Assembly: GCA_028683385.1 (NCBI GenBank)
Contig: JAQUIJ010000006.1
Location: 186,001 to 250,000, forward strand
Direction: 5' to 3'
Length of the DNA stretch: 64,000 nucleotides
Source: Prolixibacteraceae bacterium
GTDB taxonomy: Bacteria > Bacteroidota > Bacteroidia > Bacteroidales > Prolixibacteraceae
Below, in pieces: positions 27,722 through 35,489 of the stretch (its first letter is position 1; each line of letters begins with the position of its first letter). A program made the position numbers and the translations under genes. Below the pieces are notes generated by a model. That model did not search any database. It saw only the letters and a program-made list of their open reading frames with translations, and was not told the DNA's origin.

Positions 27722-29617
27722 ATGAATAAGTCAATTCTTGTCTTCACTTTTTGTTTTTTGCTGCATCTGGTTCATGCGGAGAATAAAGACAGCATTTGGG
27801 TGGTAAATAATTACACTAAAATTGAGAGGCAAATTCCGATGCAGGATGGGATTCGGTTATTCACCACGATTTATATTCCAAAGGATACCACCGAAAAGCA
27901 TCCTTTTTTAATGACACGAACTCCCTATTCGTGCAGTCCTTACGGTGAAGCTAAATTCGCCTCCTTTTGGAAATCGTACACGATGTCATACCTAAAGGAA
28001 GGTTATTTCATGGTTATTCAGGATGTACGCGGAAGATGGATGAGTGAAGGTAAATTTGCCGATGTCAGGCCATTTAATGCCAATAAAAAGACCAGTCAGG
28101 AAACGGACGAAGCCAGCGATAGCTACGATACTGTTGACTGGTTGCTTAAAAATATACCGAATAACAATGGCAAGGTTGGGGTCTTCGGAGTTTCCTATCC
28201 TGGATATTATTCCACAATGGCCGCTGCCTCCAATCACCCTGCAATTGTGGCCGTGAGTCCTCAGGCGCCGGTTACCAATTGGTTTATTGGCGATGATGCC
28301 CATCACAATGGCGCCTTTTTCCTGATGGATAATTTTGGGTTTTATTCTGCAACTGGCTTTGGTTTTGGTCTGCCACACCCACATCCTAGGTCCACAGCTC
28401 CAAAATCAGTAGGATTTTCGGTAAACGATAATTATAAATTTTTCCTTGAAGCCGGCACACTTAGTCATATTGCTAAGTTGGTTGGCGATAGTGTTCCTTT
28501 CTGGAAAGAGATGTATGATCACCCCAACTACGACGAATACTGGAAGGCTCGCGATGCCAGAAATGCAACTAAGAACCTGTCTCCTGCCATGTTGTGGGTT
28601 GGCGGATTGTTCGATGCCGAAGACAACTGGGGAACATGGAATTCGTACCAATCAGCAGAAAGTAATAATCCGGGCAAGGAGTTTAATAAAATAGTCATGG
28701 GGCCATGGTCGCACGGCCAATGGAGTGGCAAAAATGTCACACACATGGGAAATGTATATTTTGGAAGCAATACCGGAGATTGGTACCAACAAAATATTGA
28801 AATTCCTTTTTTCAATTATTACCTGAAGAACAAAGGCGATATCTCGCAATTGGCCGAAGCCACTATTTTCATTTCAGGAGAAAATACCTGGAGGAAGTTT
28901 AAGCAGTGGCCACCTGCCGAAAAAGAGGACAAAAATTTATTTTTGGAACCCTATGGTGGTCTGGATTGGAAGCGACCAATCGTTAAAACCAGTTCAACGG
29001 AATACATCAGCGATCCGGCAAAACCGGTTCCTTATGCCGAAGGAATTCATTTGCATAGAACAACTGCTTATATGACCGACGACCAACGATTCGCTGAGCG
29101 GAGAACCGATGTAATTGCATTTAAGACTGAAGTTTTAACTGAAGATCTTACCGTTACTGGGATAATTAAAGCCAATCTTTTTACTTCAATTTCTACTACG
29201 GATGCTGATTTTGTGGTAAAAGTGATCGATGTTTTTCCGGATAAATTCGCATACAACGATTCTGTTTATGCCAGTAAAAATTCGGTCAGATACCCAATGG
29301 GCGCTTACGAAATGTTGGTAAAAGGTGAAATTATGCGAGGTCGTTACCGAAACAGTTTTGAAAGACCTGAACCGTTTGTACCCAACAAGGTTGAGCTTGT
29401 CAGGTTTAATATTGGCGATGTTGCCCACACGTTTAAAAAGGGGCATCGCGTTATGGTGCAGATTCAAAGCAGTTGGTTTCCTTTGGTTGATCGCAATCCT
29501 CAAAAGTTTGTCAATATTTATACGGCTACTGAACCCGATTTTCAGAAAGCCACGGTTCGTATTTATCACGACGAAAAGCACCAAAGTAGTGTTGTTTTGC
29601 CTGTATTGAAAAACTGA
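27722..29617 (+). CDS. CocE/NonD-type alpha/beta hydrolase (S15 family)
   Basis: 631 residues with a signal peptide (~1-19). The N-terminal alpha/beta hydrolase fold carries the family run QDGIRLFTTIYIP, IQDVRGRWMSEG (oxyanion/RG motif) and nucleophile S158 in FGVSYPGYYS. The catalytic Asp is likely in GGLFDAED and the His in GPWSHGQW. The C-terminal ~200 residues are the jelly-roll cap (FKKGHRVMVQIQSSWFPL). Relatives are X-Pro dipeptidyl-peptidases, cocaine esterase and glutaryl-7-ACA acylases. Specificity cannot be read from sequence. As the last gene of the PUL it might remove an ester or amide substituent, or cleave peptide stubs of arabinogalactan-proteins; that is inference. Confidence 0.85.
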   Translation: MNKSILVFTFCFLLHLVHAENKDSIWVVNNYTKIERQIPMQDGIRLFTTIYIPKDTTEKHPFLMTRTPYSCSPYGEAKFASFWKSYTMSYLKEGYFMVIQDVRGRWMSEGKFADVRPFNANKKTSQETDEASDSYDTVDWLLKNIPNNNGKVGVFGVSYPGYYSTMAAASNHPAIVAVSPQAPVTNWFIGDDAHHNGAFFLMDNFGFYSATGFGFGLPHPHPRSTAPKSVGFSVNDNYKFFLEAGTLSHIAKLVGDSVPFWKEMYDHPNYDEYWKARDARNATKNLSPAMLWVGGLFDAEDNWGTWNSYQSAESNNPGKEFNKIVMGPWSHGQWSGKNVTHMGNVYFGSNTGDWYQQNIEIPFFNYYLKNKGDISQLAEATIFISGENTWRKFKQWPPAEKEDKNLFLEPYGGLDWKRPIVKTSSTEYISDPAKPVPYAEGIHLHRTTAYMTDDQRFAERRTDVIAFKTEVLTEDLTVTGIIKANLFTSISTTDADFVVKVIDVFPDKFAYNDSVYASKNSVRYPMGAYEMLVKGEIMRGRYRNSFERPEPFVPNKVELVRFNIGDVAHTFKKGHRVMVQIQSSWFPLVDRNPQKFVNIYTATEPDFQKATVRIYHDEKHQSSVVLPVLKN

Positions 29618-29770
29618 ACGTTCTCTCGAATGTAATTCCTCAACCTGTCTGGCTGTTTTATTCTGAGATTGATTTACTTTGCATCGTTTATGGGGCAGGT
29701 ATGTCGGGTGAAAATATTTCAGGAAAATAACGATTATCTGGACTCCCAATTTTAATCACAAAAATTGATT

Positions 29771-32254
29771 ATGCCGAAACCTATAATAAACCGGTCGTTC
29801 TCCGATAAAAAAGCCCTGATTACTTCTCAGGGTGATATTACATACAGCCAGTTACTGAAAAGCATTCAGCAATTTGCCCAACTGTTTGCCAATAAAGGCT
29901 ACACCAAGGTTGCCATTTACGCCGAGAATTCGCCGTCGTGGATTTATGCTTTTTATGCTGCGCTGCAAAACGATTGCATTGCTATTCCGATTGATTTTTT
30001 GGCTTCTGCCGAAGATGTTGCCTACATTATCGACGATTGTCAGCCCGAGTTGCTTTTTATCAGCTCCGGAATGACCGAATTGTTTGCCAAAGTCGATCTG
30101 AAAACTCAGCATAAACCTGAAGTCTTTGTTTTTGAAGAAATTGCCATCGACGAAACGGTACCTGAAAGTCAGTGGCTGGCGCCTGAAGATGACAATAATA
30201 CTGCGGTAATCATTTATACTTCAGGAACAACCGGTAGCCCGAAAGGGGTAATGCTTTCGTACACCAACATTAAGGAAAATATGAATGCGGTTATCGGATG
30301 TGGCATTTTTACCCCCGACCGCCAGGTGATGGTTTTTCTGCCGCTTCACCACATTTTTCCGTTGGTCGGGTCGCTTATGGTTTCCTTTTATGTTGGAACA
30401 ACCATTGCAATTGCCCCATCGATGCAATCGGCCGACCTGATGAAAACTTTTGCTGATAACGAAGTTGGTGTTTTTCTTGGAGTTCCTCGATTGTACGAAC
30501 TGATGTATCGCGGAATCAAGGCGAAGATCGATCAAAGTGCGATTGCCCGATTTCTGTACTGGCTGGTACTGAAAACGAAAAACCGAAAACTGGGAAAAAC
30601 TCTTTTCAAAAAAGTGCATGAAGGATTTGGTGGCCATTTGCAATACATGATTTCAGGAGGAGCTGCGCTGAATAAGGAAGTTGGAACTTTTTTTTACGCA
30701 TTGGGCTTCGATATTATGGAAGGTTTTGGGATGACTGAAGCTGCTCCGATGATTGCATTTCCGCGTCCCGGAAATATTGTAATTGGCGCTACCGGCCAGG
30801 CGTTGCCCGGATTGACCGTCGAAATACGCGATGGAGAGATTGTAGCAAAAGGGCCGAGTATCATGAAGGGATATTACAATAGGGTAGAGGAGACCGCTGA
30901 AGTGATCAAAGACGGCTGGCTTTATACCGGTGATTTAGGTTATCTGGACAAGAACGGATTTCTATACATTACTGGCCGGAAAAAGGAAATTATTGTTTTG
31001 CCCAACGGAAAGAATATTAATCCGGTTGATATTGAAATGAAGCTCGACGGTTATTCAGGAGCGATTAAAGAAGCCGGTGTTTTTTTGCACAACGAGATGC
31101 TTCATGCTGTAATTCTTCCGGATTTTAATTTTTTGTCTGAAAACGGCATCGAAGATATCAATCAGTATTTTCGCGATGTGGTGATTTCGCCTTTCAATGC
31201 CGAAATGAGCTCGTACAAGCGGATTATGCAATTTACGCTGGTGAATTCGGAGTTGCCCCGCACTCGTTTATCCAAGCTTCAGCGTTTCAAATTCGAGGAG
31301 TTGCTGGTGCAAAAGGAAAAGAAAAAAACTGCATCGGATGAGCCTGACACGGAAGAATATCATGCCATCAAATCATTTATCGAAAGCCAGGTCGATATGG
31401 ATATTTTGCCTGACCATCACCTGGTATTCGATATTTCGATGGACTCGCTAAGCAAATTAAGCCTGATTGATTTCATCGAAAAAAGCTTTGGGATTAAACT
31501 CGACGAAGAACAACTGCTCAAATTCCCATCCATCCGGAAAATTGCCGAGCACATTCAAAGCAATAAACTATTCCACAAGACCGATCAGGACTCGGGATGG
31601 GCTGGCGATTTAAAAGACGATTCGGATGTGATTTTGCCGAAAACATCCTTTTTGCTTCATCCAATTGTTAATGCGGTTCGTGGAGTTTTTCGTTTATTCT
31701 TTCAGTTCGAAGGGAAAGGGATGGAAAATATTCCGGATGGACCATGTTTTTTTGCGCCAAATCACGAAAGCAAACTCGATGCTTTTCTGGTGCTTTCGTA
31801 CCTCGATAAACCGACGTTAAAAAATACCTTTTCGTACGCTAAAAAAGATCATGTAAAAAGTTGGGTGCGTCGTTTTGTAGCTAGCCGCAGCAACGTAATT
31901 GTGATGGATTTATCGAAAGACCTGAAACATTCCATTCAGAAAATGGCTGAGGTTGTGAAGCAGGGTAAGAAGATTTTGATATTTCCGGAAGGAACACGAA
32001 CCATAAGCGGCAATCTGGGTAAATTTCATAAAACCTATGCCATTTTAAGCGCCGAACTCGATGTGCCTGTTGTTCCTGTTGTGATTTCCGGAGCCTATGC
32101 AGCCATGTCGTCGGGAGCCAGAAAGATCAAAAGAGGCGAAAAAATTACCATCGAGTTTTTACCGGCTATTTCTCCTGAAGGAAAAACTCCTGAAGAGCTG
32201 AATGCTTTGGTAAGAGATAAGATTGCTGAGGCAAAAAAATCTGTTAAATCATAA
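29771..32254 (+). CDS. Acyl-CoA/ACP synthetase - ACP - PlsC acyltransferase fusion (Aas-like)
   Basis: 827 residues from the ATG at 29771; the frame opens at a TTG two codons earlier. Residues ~1-520 are an AMP-forming ligase (IIYTSGTTGSPKG, GFGMTEAAPMIAF, YTGDLGYLDKNG). Residues ~530-605 are an acyl-carrier-protein domain with the phosphopantetheine serine S559 in MDSLSKLS. Residues ~630-827 are a PlsC acyltransferase with the HX4D motif H665-D670 (NHESKLD) and FPEGTRT. The protein can activate a free fatty acid, hold it on its own ACP and transfer it to a lysophospholipid, i.e. recycle membrane lipids. E. coli Aas has the acyltransferase first and no internal ACP. It converges on the island's ImmA-type gene with only 2 nt between stops. 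Confidence 0.92.
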   Translation: MPKPIINRSFSDKKALITSQGDITYSQLLKSIQQFAQLFANKGYTKVAIYAENSPSWIYAFYAALQNDCIAIPIDFLASAEDVAYIIDDCQPELLFISSGMTELFAKVDLKTQHKPEVFVFEEIAIDETVPESQWLAPEDDNNTAVIIYTSGTTGSPKGVMLSYTNIKENMNAVIGCGIFTPDRQVMVFLPLHHIFPLVGSLMVSFYVGTTIAIAPSMQSADLMKTFADNEVGVFLGVPRLYELMYRGIKAKIDQSAIARFLYWLVLKTKNRKLGKTLFKKVHEGFGGHLQYMISGGAALNKEVGTFFYALGFDIMEGFGMTEAAPMIAFPRPGNIVIGATGQALPGLTVEIRDGEIVAKGPSIMKGYYNRVEETAEVIKDGWLYTGDLGYLDKNGFLYITGRKKEIIVLPNGKNINPVDIEMKLDGYSGAIKEAGVFLHNEMLHAVILPDFNFLSENGIEDINQYFRDVVISPFNAEMSSYKRIMQFTLVNSELPRTRLSKLQRFKFEELLVQKEKKKTASDEPDTEEYHAIKSFIESQVDMDILPDHHLVFDISMDSLSKLSLIDFIEKSFGIKLDEEQLLKFPSIRKIAEHIQSNKLFHKTDQDSGWAGDLKDDSDVILPKTSFLLHPIVNAVRGVFRLFFQFEGKGMENIPDGPCFFAPNHESKLDAFLVLSYLDKPTLKNTFSYAKKDHVKSWVRRFVASRSNVIVMDLSKDLKHSIQKMAEVVKQGKKILIFPEGTRTISGNLGKFHKTYAILSAELDVPVVPVVISGAYAAMSSGARKIKRGEKITIEFLPAISPEGKTPEELNALVRDKIAEAKKSVKS

Positions 32255-32256
32255 TT

Positions 32257-33153
32257 CTAAATGCCTTTGATAAGAATTTTGGTTCTTACTTTGTTCTTTT
32301 CGCCAATGGGAAACATAAAAACAAAAGCATTATAAGTGTTGTTGAAAAAGTGGTAATAAAACTCATTTTGCCCATTCTGAGTTTGAAGAGTAATTTTACC
32401 TGCTTCATGGAATCTCTTCCCAAAAACGTAATCCTTTGTGAATGCCCAAGTATAACCGAACGTTTCAGGCAGGTCAATATTTCCAAATGTCTCAGTAAAT
32501 TTGTTCGATTGAAAATAATCTCTTTTAGAACACGAAATTAAACCACCAGATGGAACTGATTTTTCCAGAACTAATAAGGCACACCTATTTTTGTTGCATT
32601 CAATATATTTTCTCAAAGCGGCATGTTTAGATGCACCAAACTGCTTTGCTAAGTACATTGGGGTTTTAATTCCAAGTTCCAATTTTGACATTTCATGCTC
32701 AAAGCGATCATGTTGAAATAGTGTAGTGGAAGCAAAATAATTTGCTTCCGCTTCAAACTCCTCTTTCGTATATGGGTTTAGGGTATCGTCATCATCGAGA
32801 TAATCAAGGATATCTTTCTGCCATGGTAAAATGTCATGACCAACTTCATGTAGTTTAATAAAATTTTGACGATTTGCATTTTGATTTAAATCAAGATAAA
32901 TTGTTTTTTCTCTTCTATCCAGAAAGCCTCGAACTAACCCCAAGGCACTAATAAATTTCTGAGAAACTATGTCTGAAAATTGTGATAGAAATGACGGATC
33001 AATTTGAGTAAGATCAAGTCCATTCTCAAAATGAAGATTAGCAAATTTTACAAGATTATCAACGGGAGTAGGGAATATGTCGATTGATTTGCTCTGTTTT
33101 AATAAATCAAGTGAAATTTTATCAATATCAGCTTTAGACTGTAAATCAATCAT
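32257..33153 (-). CDS. ImmA/IrrE-type metallopeptidase
   Basis: 298 residues. The zinc motif HEVGH is at 102-106 (KLHEVGHDILPW), with a likely third ligand E136 in EAEANYFAS. It is preceded 2 nt upstream by an XRE repressor gene on the same strand. In ICEBs1 ImmA cleaves its repressor ImmR, and in Deinococcus IrrE cleaves DdrO, so this pair is probably a protease-controlled switch: damage or infection activates the peptidase, which destroys the repressor. The C-terminal ~100 residues (FGYTWAFTKDYVFGKRF) may be the sensor part. The gene is AT-rich compared with the lipid gene it converges on. Confidence 0.88.
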   Translation of the reverse strand: MIDLQSKADIDKISLDLLKQSKSIDIFPTPVDNLVKFANLHFENGLDLTQIDPSFLSQFSDIVSQKFISALGLVRGFLDRREKTIYLDLNQNANRQNFIKLHEVGHDILPWQKDILDYLDDDDTLNPYTKEEFEAEANYFASTTLFQHDRFEHEMSKLELGIKTPMYLAKQFGASKHAALRKYIECNKNRCALLVLEKSVPSGGLISCSKRDYFQSNKFTETFGNIDLPETFGYTWAFTKDYVFGKRFHEAGKITLQTQNGQNEFYYHFFNNTYNAFVFMFPIGEKNKVRTKILIKGI

Positions 33154-33155
33154 GC

Positions 33156-33500
33156 TTAATTTTTAGATTTCACAAATTTAATATATTCCAAGACCTTTTC
33201 TCTCTGTTCTTCTGTCAGTTCTTCAGTATAAAAAGCAATCCTTTTTTCCCATTCAGTTGAAATTTGAGATTCAGTTGAAGCAGTTTTTTCAATTATACCT
33301 GCCGAGCTTAGTAAAGTATTTAAATCTACTTTATAATACGATGCTAATTTGTAAAGTACATTAGCAGAAGGCTTCTTGATTTTGTCATTCTCGAGTTGAC
33401 TCAGGTATGCATTTGAAATCCCGGTAGCCTCCTCAACTTGCCTTAAAGTAAGAGACATAAGTTCCCTTGCCTCCTTCAGAGTACATCCTATTGATTTCAT
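33156..33500 (-). CDS. XRE/Cro-type transcriptional repressor
   Basis: 114 residues. A helix-turn-helix is at ~12-65 (LTLRQVEEATGISNAYLSQLEND, then KIKKPSANVLYKLASYYKVDL). The C-terminal tail (~75-114) is polar and helical, rich in Lys and Glu, and is a plausible cleavage/regulatory segment for the ImmA-type peptidase encoded 2 nt downstream. It diverges from the small gene at 33657 over a 156-nt region holding two back-to-back promoters with matching half-sites, so it likely represses itself and the ubiquitin-like operon. Confidence 0.9.
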   Translation of the reverse strand: MKSIGCTLKEARELMSLTLRQVEEATGISNAYLSQLENDKIKKPSANVLYKLASYYKVDLNTLLSSAGIIEKTASTESQISTEWEKRIAFYTEELTEEQREKVLEYIKFVKSKN

Positions 33501-33520
33501 ATTTGTATGTTTTGGTTAGT

Positions 33521-33551
33521 CAAATATACTATAAAATCTAAATATATCAAA
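33521..33551 (-). promoter_or_regulatory. Promoter of the XRE-ImmA pair
   Basis: Read on the minus strand: TTTG at 33551-33548, a 19-nt spacer and TATATTTG at 33528-33521. This is a perfect match to the Bacteroidota TTTG-N19-TAnnTTTG consensus. The start codon is 20 nt beyond. The -33 box is embedded in one arm of an inverted repeat. Confidence 0.75.
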
Positions 33552-33595
33552 CAATGCTCATTTTGTTGGTAAAAATATTTAATATTGCTTGATAT
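33544..33595. promoter_or_regulatory. Inverted half-sites, likely XRE operator
   Basis: The minus-strand reading of 33555-33544 is ATTGTTTGATAT and the plus-strand reading of 33584-33595 is ATTGCTTGATAT: 11 of 12 bases match. Each copy sits over the -33 region of one of the two divergent promoters in the same relative orientation. This is what a repressor controlling both directions should leave. Binding is inferred. Confidence 0.6.
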
Positions 33596-33619
33596 AATTA
33601 GAATTTTTATTTTTCTTTG
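33588..33619 (+). promoter_or_regulatory. Candidate promoter towards the ubiquitin-like operon
   Basis: CTTG at 33588-33591, a 20-nt spacer and TTTCTTTG at 33612-33619, one mismatch in each box. Transcription would begin near 33625 and reach the small gene at 33657. It is weaker than the opposing promoter and overlaps the right half-site. Confidence 0.45.
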
Positions 33620-33656
33620 TTTTGTGTTTAATGTTAAACATGATAATTTATTCAAG

Positions 33657-33830
33657 ATGGCAACAAACAAGCCTTATGGAGATAATCACCGAATTGGTGC
33701 TGTAAAAGACAGGAGCCAGGTGTACAATGGGAAAATTGATAGATTTATTAAAAGAGATGCAGAGACTGGAAAGTTTATGGATGTGAAATCTGATGATAAA
33801 CCTTTCAAAGGAGTCCGAAGGGAAAAATAA
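33657..33830 (+). CDS. Small basic conserved-looking protein of unknown function
   Basis: 57 residues from the ATG at 33657. The frame is open upstream to 33585, but that extension crosses the promoter region and reads like untranslated DNA. The protein is highly charged, with blocks GDNHRIGAVKDRSQVYN and FMDVKSDDKPFKGVRREK that look strongly constrained. It has no signal peptide, membrane helix or cysteine. I know short proteins of this look only as hypothetical. It is the first gene downstream of the XRE-controlled divergent promoter and precedes the ubiquitin-like genes by 263 nt, with two hairpins between. It could be a partner, substrate or regulator of that system, or simply a co-carried gene. 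Confidence 0.7.
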   Translation: MATNKPYGDNHRIGAVKDRSQVYNGKIDRFIKRDAETGKFMDVKSDDKPFKGVRREK

Positions 33831-33832
33831 AA

Positions 33833-33902
33833 CCAGATTGAATGACAACCTGGCTTTAGTTTTTTTAAAGTAGCAAGGTTAGCAACCTTGTACTATGTTT
33901 TT
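33833..33902 (+). terminator. Two hairpins after the small gene
   Basis: CCAGATTG (33833-33840) pairs with CAACCTGG (33846-33853) with one mismatch, followed by a run of seven T. Then CAAGGTT (33874-33880) pairs perfectly with AACCTTG (33884-33890), extended by AGTA/TACT around one bulged base and followed by a T-rich run. The first is terminator-like; the second resembles a dispersed REP-type stem. Confidence 0.6.
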
Positions 33903-34093
33903 TTCTTGGTCGGAACAAACGTATTACTTTTCAAAGACATACACAAGCCTTTATTGTTCATTCCCTCTGGAAGTATAAATTAATTAACAATTATTAACGC
34001 TACCAAGTCAGTTAAGTGGTATTGCTACGAGCAATCAAAATGGGGTTTGAGAATTTTATAAATGTATTTTTTATCTTTTTAAAGTAAATTAAA
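33903..34093 (+). other. AT-rich leader of the ubiquitin-like operon
   Basis: There is no open reading frame of note. It contains a perfect 6-bp hairpin ATTGCTACGAGCAAT (34021-34035) and a partial palindrome TACCA/TGGTA (34001-34021). A weak promoter may exist (TTTG at 34046-34049, TATCTTTT at 34072-34079, spacer 22, longer than usual). Confidence 0.3.
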
Positions 34094-35023
34094 ATGAAAA
34101 TTTTTGTTCACGTAAATAATTCGCTGCAGTTTAAGACAGCAGAGGTAAATGGAGACCATAAAGTTGGTCATTTAGTTAAGGATTTTGCACCAGAGTTGGT
34201 TCATCATCAAGATTTTTTGGAAGATGTCGAAATCTATCTTGAGAATCAGGATGATGATTTTGACAAAGGAATTACCATCGATGAAGCCGGAATCAAACAT
34301 GGCGATCACATCTTCATAGGTAGATGCAAAAAGGTATCAGTTAATATTAATTATGCAGGTAGAACATTTGCAACAAATGTAGGACCTGCAACTAGCATGA
34401 AAAAGCTGAAAAAGCTATCACTTGGATTTTTTGGGATAGACGAAGTTAGCGGTGCTGATTTATTGCTCCAGCTTAATCAAGTTCCTTTAGATCCAAGACA
34501 ATTAGTGGGATCGTTGACTGATTATCCTTCTTGTGGAGTCAATTTGACATTGGCATCTAAAAAGGATGTTAATGGAGATTTATCTTATGATTTACTCCAG
34601 GATCATCTTAACTCTCCGGAATATCAATCCGGTGAGATTGAAGGGCGTTGGGGAACTACAATTATTGAAAACGGGCCTTCGTGGCCTGTTTTCTTTTTTT
34701 GGGTAGTCTCGTCAACAGGCGAAAAATTCGATTTTAAGTTTGATTTTGCAGGTTATCCTAATTCTGCACCTACTGGTGTTCTATGGGATATTAGTAACAA
34801 GCGGGTTTTGGAGCAAAGCAAAAGACCTTTGAATACAAAAAGAGCTGCGCAAGTATTCAAGATTTGGGGCAAAGAATGTAATTATTTGCCTTGTGACAGA
34901 CTAGCATTTGATCTCGGACATGCAGCTGATTGGAGAACTCAACATCCACATTTAATTTGGAATTCACAATCAGATACATTTCTGAAGTATTTAAACGAGG
35001 TTTATCAAGTTTTAAACCCTTAA
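34094..35023 (+). CDS. Tandem ubiquitin-like domains fused to an E2-like conjugating domain
   Basis: 309 residues, no signal peptide. Residues 1-~78 (MKIFVHVNNSLQFKTAEVNG, ending HGDHIFIGRCK) and ~80-155 (VSVNINYAGRTFATNVGP to GVNLTLASK) each read as a beta-grasp fold: two strands, a helix with Lys-rich face, then strands. Residues ~160-309 look like a divergent prokaryotic E2: beta strands PSWPVFFFWVVSS and EKFDFKFDFAGYP followed by NSAPTG, then YLPCDRLAF with C267 (and C262) as candidate active-site cysteines, and a C-terminal helix. There is no terminal Gly-Gly, so the Ubl domains here cannot be conjugated as they stand. The JAMM gene starts 3 nt after the stop. Fold calls come from pattern reading only. 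Confidence 0.68.
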   Translation: MKIFVHVNNSLQFKTAEVNGDHKVGHLVKDFAPELVHHQDFLEDVEIYLENQDDDFDKGITIDEAGIKHGDHIFIGRCKKVSVNINYAGRTFATNVGPATSMKKLKKLSLGFFGIDEVSGADLLLQLNQVPLDPRQLVGSLTDYPSCGVNLTLASKKDVNGDLSYDLLQDHLNSPEYQSGEIEGRWGTTIIENGPSWPVFFFWVVSSTGEKFDFKFDFAGYPNSAPTGVLWDISNKRVLEQSKRPLNTKRAAQVFKIWGKECNYLPCDRLAFDLGHAADWRTQHPHLIWNSQSDTFLKYLNEVYQVLNP

Positions 35024-35026
35024 AAA

Positions 35027-35488
35027 ATGGATAAATTTTCAATTTCAGTTTTCCTCTGGTTTAAATTAATAGTTGGGTTGAGGAAACGTGGAGAAGGTAC
35101 AAGAGAAAGCGGAGGTTTTCTTCTGTGCAAACCAGGGAAAAGGAAAGTTGTCAAAGTTGTATTTTACGATCAATTTGATGAAACTGTATCTGCCACTGGG
35201 ATAATCCAGTTTAAAGGGGCGGCGGCATTCTTTGAATATCTGGCAAATGAAAATCTCGAAGTTTTAGCTGATATTCATTCACATCCTACAACTAACACTC
35301 AGCAAAGCGATTCTGACAAAAGACATCCAATGATTAGACTCAAAGGACATATTGCCATAATTGCTCCAAACTATGCAAAGGATCTTTTCATTTTTCCTAA
35401 GAATTGCTCAGTCTATAAATTCTTAGGAAATTTTGACTGGAAGAAATTTGAAGTTGCAATGTCACCGATACATTTAAATTTATTTTAA
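35027..35488 (+). CDS. JAMM/JAB-domain metallopeptidase (prokaryotic deubiquitinase-like)
   Basis: 153 residues. The JAMM zinc site is complete: E27 (RESGGFLL), then H84-x-H86 (DIHSHP), S94 and D97, i.e. HxHx7SxxD. Such Prok-JAB enzymes process ubiquitin-like precursors or remove conjugates. The gene lies 3 nt after the Ubl-E2 fusion and 1 nt before the E1-like gene, so all three are translated together. With no separate ubiquitin-like protein ending in Gly visible, it may act on a modifier encoded elsewhere or reverse modification by a non-canonical tail. Confidence 0.9.
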   Translation: MDKFSISVFLWFKLIVGLRKRGEGTRESGGFLLCKPGKRKVVKVVFYDQFDETVSATGIIQFKGAAAFFEYLANENLEVLADIHSHPTTNTQQSDSDKRHPMIRLKGHIAIIAPNYAKDLFIFPKNCSVYKFLGNFDWKKFEVAMSPIHLNLF

Positions 35489-35489
35489 A

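Noticed and set aside
29186-29749. A 187-residue minus-strand frame across the end of the CocE-type gene
   Set aside because: It overlaps the coding region and the promoter area of the next gene and has no family resemblance.
32257-33500. A classical toxin-antitoxin module
   Set aside because: An XRE gene beside an ImmA-type peptidase better fits the repressor/peptidase switch; the HEVGH motif and length do not fit a known toxin family, although I cannot exclude one.
33585-33656. Upstream extension of the small island gene (24 residues)
   Set aside because: The extension begins at a non-ATG start inside the right half-site and crosses the candidate promoter, while the ATG at 33657 opens the constrained sequence.
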